From Streptomyces sp. V3I8 (GTDB lineage: Bacteria > Actinomycetota > Actinomycetes > Streptomycetales > Streptomycetaceae): 64,000 bases of DNA. Location: assembly GCF_030817535.1 (NCBI RefSeq), contig NZ_JAUSZL010000002.1, positions 7,068,001 to 7,132,000 on the forward strand, in the 5' to 3' direction. The position numbers were made by a program, and so were the translations under genes. How positions within the stretch are numbered: the first letter of the stretch is position 1; the number at the start of each line of letters is the position of its first letter. The notes beneath the pieces were generated by a model that saw nothing but the letters and a program-made list of their open reading frames with translations, made no database searches and was not told where the DNA came from. This document shows positions 60,580 through 64,000 of this stretch, piece by piece.

Positions 60580-62526
60580 TCAGCCCGCCTTGCTGCTCAG
60601 GAAGAGGTCCCGGCCGTCCTTCGTGACGGCGAAGGCGCCGTCGGCACGGATCTCCAGGACGGCGCCTCCCTCGGGGTATCCCGTGTTGGTGGCCCACACC
60701 GGCTTGTCGTCGGCGGTGTAGACGACGAGGTTGCCGTCCTCCTGGAACACCGCCTTGTAGTTCTCGCCGGAGGTGCGCGACGCCCAGACGGGCTGGTTGT
60801 CCTCGTCGTAGGAGACGAGGTTGCCGTCCTCCTGCATGAGCAGTTTCCCGTGCGCGGCCTGCAGGAACTCACCGGCCTGCAGGGTCCGCCGCGGCTGGAC
60901 CGTCAGCGTCTGGGGGAGCGCGGGGTCCGGGCTGGTCCGGAAGAGGTCCGTGCCGTTCCTCGCCACGGCGACGACGCCGTCGGCGCGCAGTTCGAGGACC
61001 GCTCCTGCTTCCCGGGACTGCGTGTTGGTGGCCCAGACCGTCTTTCCGCCGGCGTCCTGGACGACGAGGTTGCCGTCCTCCTGGAACACCGCCTTGTAGT
61101 TCTCGCCGGAGGTGCCGGACGCCCAGACCTGTCTGCCGTTCTCGTCGGAGGCGGCGAGACCGCCGCTGTCCAGCATGGTCAGTTTCACGTGCGCGGCCTC
61201 GAGGGACTGGCCCGCCTCCAGGGTCCGCGGGGCCTTGACCGTCAGCGACTGCGGCAGGCGCCCCTCCGCCGCCGGCTTCTTGCCCGCGCCCCGGTCGGAG
61301 GCGTTGCGGCTCGCGGACGACTGCGGGCTCTTGGCCTCGGCGTCCGATCCGGAACCCTGCAGGGCGAGCACCGTGGCCGCCACGACGGCGACGGCGGCCA
61401 CGGCGCCGGCGGCGACGAGCGGCTTGCGGCGGCGCCAGACCGGTCCCGTGCCGTGCGCGGGCGCGGCGGGCGGGCCGTCCTGCGGCGGGGACGGCATGTA
61501 CCGGGTCTGCACAGCGGTCGCCGGGGCCGGCGCCGGGGTGGTGGGTGCTCCGGACGGGGCAGGCGTGGTGACGCCGACCCTGGTGGGCGCGTGCGGTGAC
61601 ACGGGCGCGGCCGGTACGGGTGTGGCCGGCGCGGGCGGAGCCTGCACGGTGGGGGAGGCGGCCGCCGTGTCCGAGGCGGAGGCCAGGGCGATGATCCGCT
61701 GGTAGGCCGGATGCCGCACGATGTCGGTCTCGCTGTCGCAGAGTTCCACGATGCGCTGCGGTTCGGGACGCCGCGCCGGGTCCTTGTGCCCGCACAGGGC
61801 GATCAGTTCGGCCATCTCGGCGGGAACCCCGTCGAGGTCCATCTCCTCGTGGACGGTGCGGTAGGAGACGGTGGCCAGGGGGCCCTGGCCGTACGGGGCA
61901 CGGCCGGTGAGGCAGTAGGCCATGGTCACGCCGAGTGCGAACACGTCGGACGGCGGTCCGGCCTCGCCGCGGGTGAGGGTCTCCGGGGCCATGAAGCCGG
62001 GGGTGCCGATGGCGGTGCCCACCTGCGTGATGTTCGCCATCTCGTCGCTGCGGGCGATCCCGAAGTCGATGAGCTGGGGGCCGGTGGCCGAGAGGATGAC
62101 GTTCTGCGGCTTGATGTCGCGGTGCAGCACCCCGTGCACATGGACGTCGGCGAGCCCTTCGGCCAGCGCGGCCAGCACGGCGCGGCCGAGGTCGACCGGG
62201 AAGGGCCCCGAGGCCCCGACCGCGTCGGCCAGGGTCGGGCCGGGCACGTACTCGGTCGCCATCCAGAACGGCGGGGTGTCCACCTCGGCGTCGATGAGCG
62301 CCGCCGTGAACGCGTTGCGGACGGTGCCCAGCGTCTCCACCTCGCGGCGGAAGCGCTGCAGCGCCGCCGGGTCGTGCTGGAGATGGGCGTTGATGACCTT
62401 GACCGCGGCGGGCCGGCCCCCGGGGGTCCGGCCGAGGTAGACGCTCCCCATGCCGCCGGAACCGAGCCGGCCGATCAGTCGGTAGCGACCCATGTTCGTC
62501 GGGTCGGAATTCTGCAACGGGTGCAC
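60580..62526 (-). CDS. Receptor Ser/Thr protein kinase with two extracellular B-lectin domains
   Basis: The protein has 648 residues. Residues 14-275 form a complete kinase: GSGGMGSVYLG, AAVKVIN (Lys), VLHRDIKPQN, DFGIAR and MAPETL. A Pro/Ala-rich linker (about 285-365) and one membrane helix (about 370-390: LVAAGAVAAVAVVAATVLAL) follow. Outside lie two bulb-type lectin repeats (about 424-530 and 538-648) carrying QEDGNLVVQ, LDSGGLAAS, QEDGNLVSY and QEDGNLVVY mannose-pocket-like motifs. Two 56-bp DNA stretches coding YKAVFQEDGNLVV are identical. It probably senses a carbohydrate or cell-wall polymer. Confidence 0.93.
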   Translation of the reverse strand: MHPLQNSDPTNMGRYRLIGRLGSGGMGSVYLGRTPGGRPAAVKVINAHLQHDPAALQRFRREVETLGTVRNAFTAALIDAEVDTPPFWMATEYVPGPTLADAVGASGPFPVDLGRAVLAALAEGLADVHVHGVLHRDIKPQNVILSATGPQLIDFGIARSDEMANITQVGTAIGTPGFMAPETLTRGEAGPPSDVFALGVTMAYCLTGRAPYGQGPLATVSYRTVHEEMDLDGVPAEMAELIALCGHKDPARRPEPQRIVELCDSETDIVRHPAYQRIIALASASDTAAASPTVQAPPAPATPVPAAPVSPHAPTRVGVTTPAPSGAPTTPAPAPATAVQTRYMPSPPQDGPPAAPAHGTGPVWRRRKPLVAAGAVAAVAVVAATVLALQGSGSDAEAKSPQSSASRNASDRGAGKKPAAEGRLPQSLTVKAPRTLEAGQSLEAAHVKLTMLDSGGLAASDENGRQVWASGTSGENYKAVFQEDGNLVVQDAGGKTVWATNTQSREAGAVLELRADGVVAVARNGTDLFRTSPDPALPQTLTVQPRRTLQAGEFLQAAHGKLLMQEDGNLVSYDEDNQPVWASRTSGENYKAVFQEDGNLVVYTADDKPVWATNTGYPEGGAVLEIRADGAFAVTKDGRDLFLSSKAG

Positions 62527-62706
62527 CTCACGCGCCTTCCAGGCAGTCGAGACTCAGGCGTCCGTGGTGACGGGTCTCGTGTCCAGGACTCTCCGCGGCG
62601 GGATGACGGTTCCGGTGCCGGTGTGGGTTCCCTCGGTCCGCCCCGAGAACGAAGAATACCGCGCTCGCACCCCACTGCCCTTGGCTCCGGCTCCAGTTGG
62701 ACGTGG

Positions 62707-62722
62707 GTGCATACACGTGCAC
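62707..62722. promoter_or_regulatory. ARG-box-like palindrome, distal copy
   Basis: GTGCATACACGTGCAC shares 13 of 14 core positions (TGCATAxACGTGCA) with the copy next to argC. It lies 160 bp upstream of argC and about 180 bp from the kinase start. It may be an auxiliary ArgR site for looping or a site for the kinase gene. Confidence 0.4.
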
Positions 62723-62829
62723 CGGGTGTGGTCTTGTCCGTACCGTGAGTGCCCATGAATCATACGATCATGGGGCCGGGCGCCAGGGTCGGGCGCCGGG
62801 CCCGGGCGGGTGCTCGACCGGTGAAAGAT

Positions 62830-62843
62830 TGCATAAACGTGCA
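62830..62843. promoter_or_regulatory. ARG box upstream of argC
   Basis: TGCATAAACGTGCA lies 39 bp before the argC ATG, followed by ACGATACGTATAGTCATGC, which may hold a second half-site. Streptomyces ArgR boxes are imperfect palindromes with TGCAT/ATGCA half-sites located just there, repressing argCJBDR with arginine as co-repressor. Confidence 0.6.
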
Positions 62844-62869
62844 ACGATACGTATAGTCATGCTCTCTAG

Positions 62870-64000
<1,131 letters not shown>

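Overview
The window is about 64 kb of very GC-rich DNA. GTG and TTG starts, start/stop overlaps of the GTGA/ATGA type and very rare TTA codons all fit a Streptomyces chromosome. The gene order runs tat, a P450-containing conservon, glnA4, infC-rpmI-rplT, pheST, argCJ. From memory this matches the conserved core of the S. coelicolor chromosome (roughly SCO1640 down to SCO1580, read in the opposite numerical direction). I see no insertion sequence, prophage, CRISPR array or tRNA. Most of the window is core genome, with a modest accessory patch around 54-62.5 kb.

Layout. 0-8.3 kb: end of an FKBP isomerase, pafB-pafC (WYL regulators), a small zinc-ribbon protein, a small membrane protein, tatA-tatC, a lipid kinase and a Ski2-type helicase. 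8.7-13.3 kb: a complete conservon (sensor-like CvnA, roadblock CvnB, DUF742 CvnC, GTPase CvnD, P450 CvnE). The P450 carries EQSLW where EXXR is expected. 13.3-16.3 kb, minus strand: pseudouridine synthase, siderophore-interacting protein under an iron box, 5'-3' exonuclease. 16.5-20.2 kb: a two-gene glycine-betaine-type ABC transporter behind a structured leader. Its permease is fused to two substrate-binding domains. 20.5-23.1 kb: XRE-cupin regulator, then a divergent TDT exporter/LysR pair. 23.4-28.6 kb: gamma-glutamyl hydrolase, FadR-type regulator, glutamine-synthetase-like GlnA4, aldehyde dehydrogenase and SDR, which look like a gamma-glutamylated amine assimilation module.

28.7-36.6 kb: DUF2510 protein, PLP aldolase/racemase-fold enzyme, a proline-rich membrane protein coupled to a mycosin-like protease, a serine hydrolase, SseB and a DUF1844 protein. 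37-45 kb: infC (AUC start, attenuator-like leader), rpmI, rplT, an rRNA methyltransferase, an orphan histidine kinase and pheST. 45-54 kb: PP2C phosphatase, an NsdA-like regulator, a NUDIX hydrolase and a small coiled-coil protein (each with one TTA codon), 3-hydroxybutyryl-CoA dehydrogenase, a Tat-exported GH10-like protein, DUF1918, and a divergent DMT transporter/MocR regulator pair. 54-62.5 kb: a histidine phosphatase homologue lacking both catalytic histidines, DUF6314, a secreted GH51 arabinofuranosidase, a WhiJ-like XRE/DUF397/ATPase set, and a receptor Ser/Thr kinase with two lectin domains. 62.9 kb to the end: argC and the start of argJ behind an ArgR-like box.

The most unusual signals are regulatory. 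They are the infC leader with mutually exclusive stems and an AUC start, the osmoprotectant-transporter leader, the adjacent pair of TTA-containing genes, and operators that overlap start codons (LysR; MocR/DMT). All domain calls come from reading motifs by eye; no database search was run.
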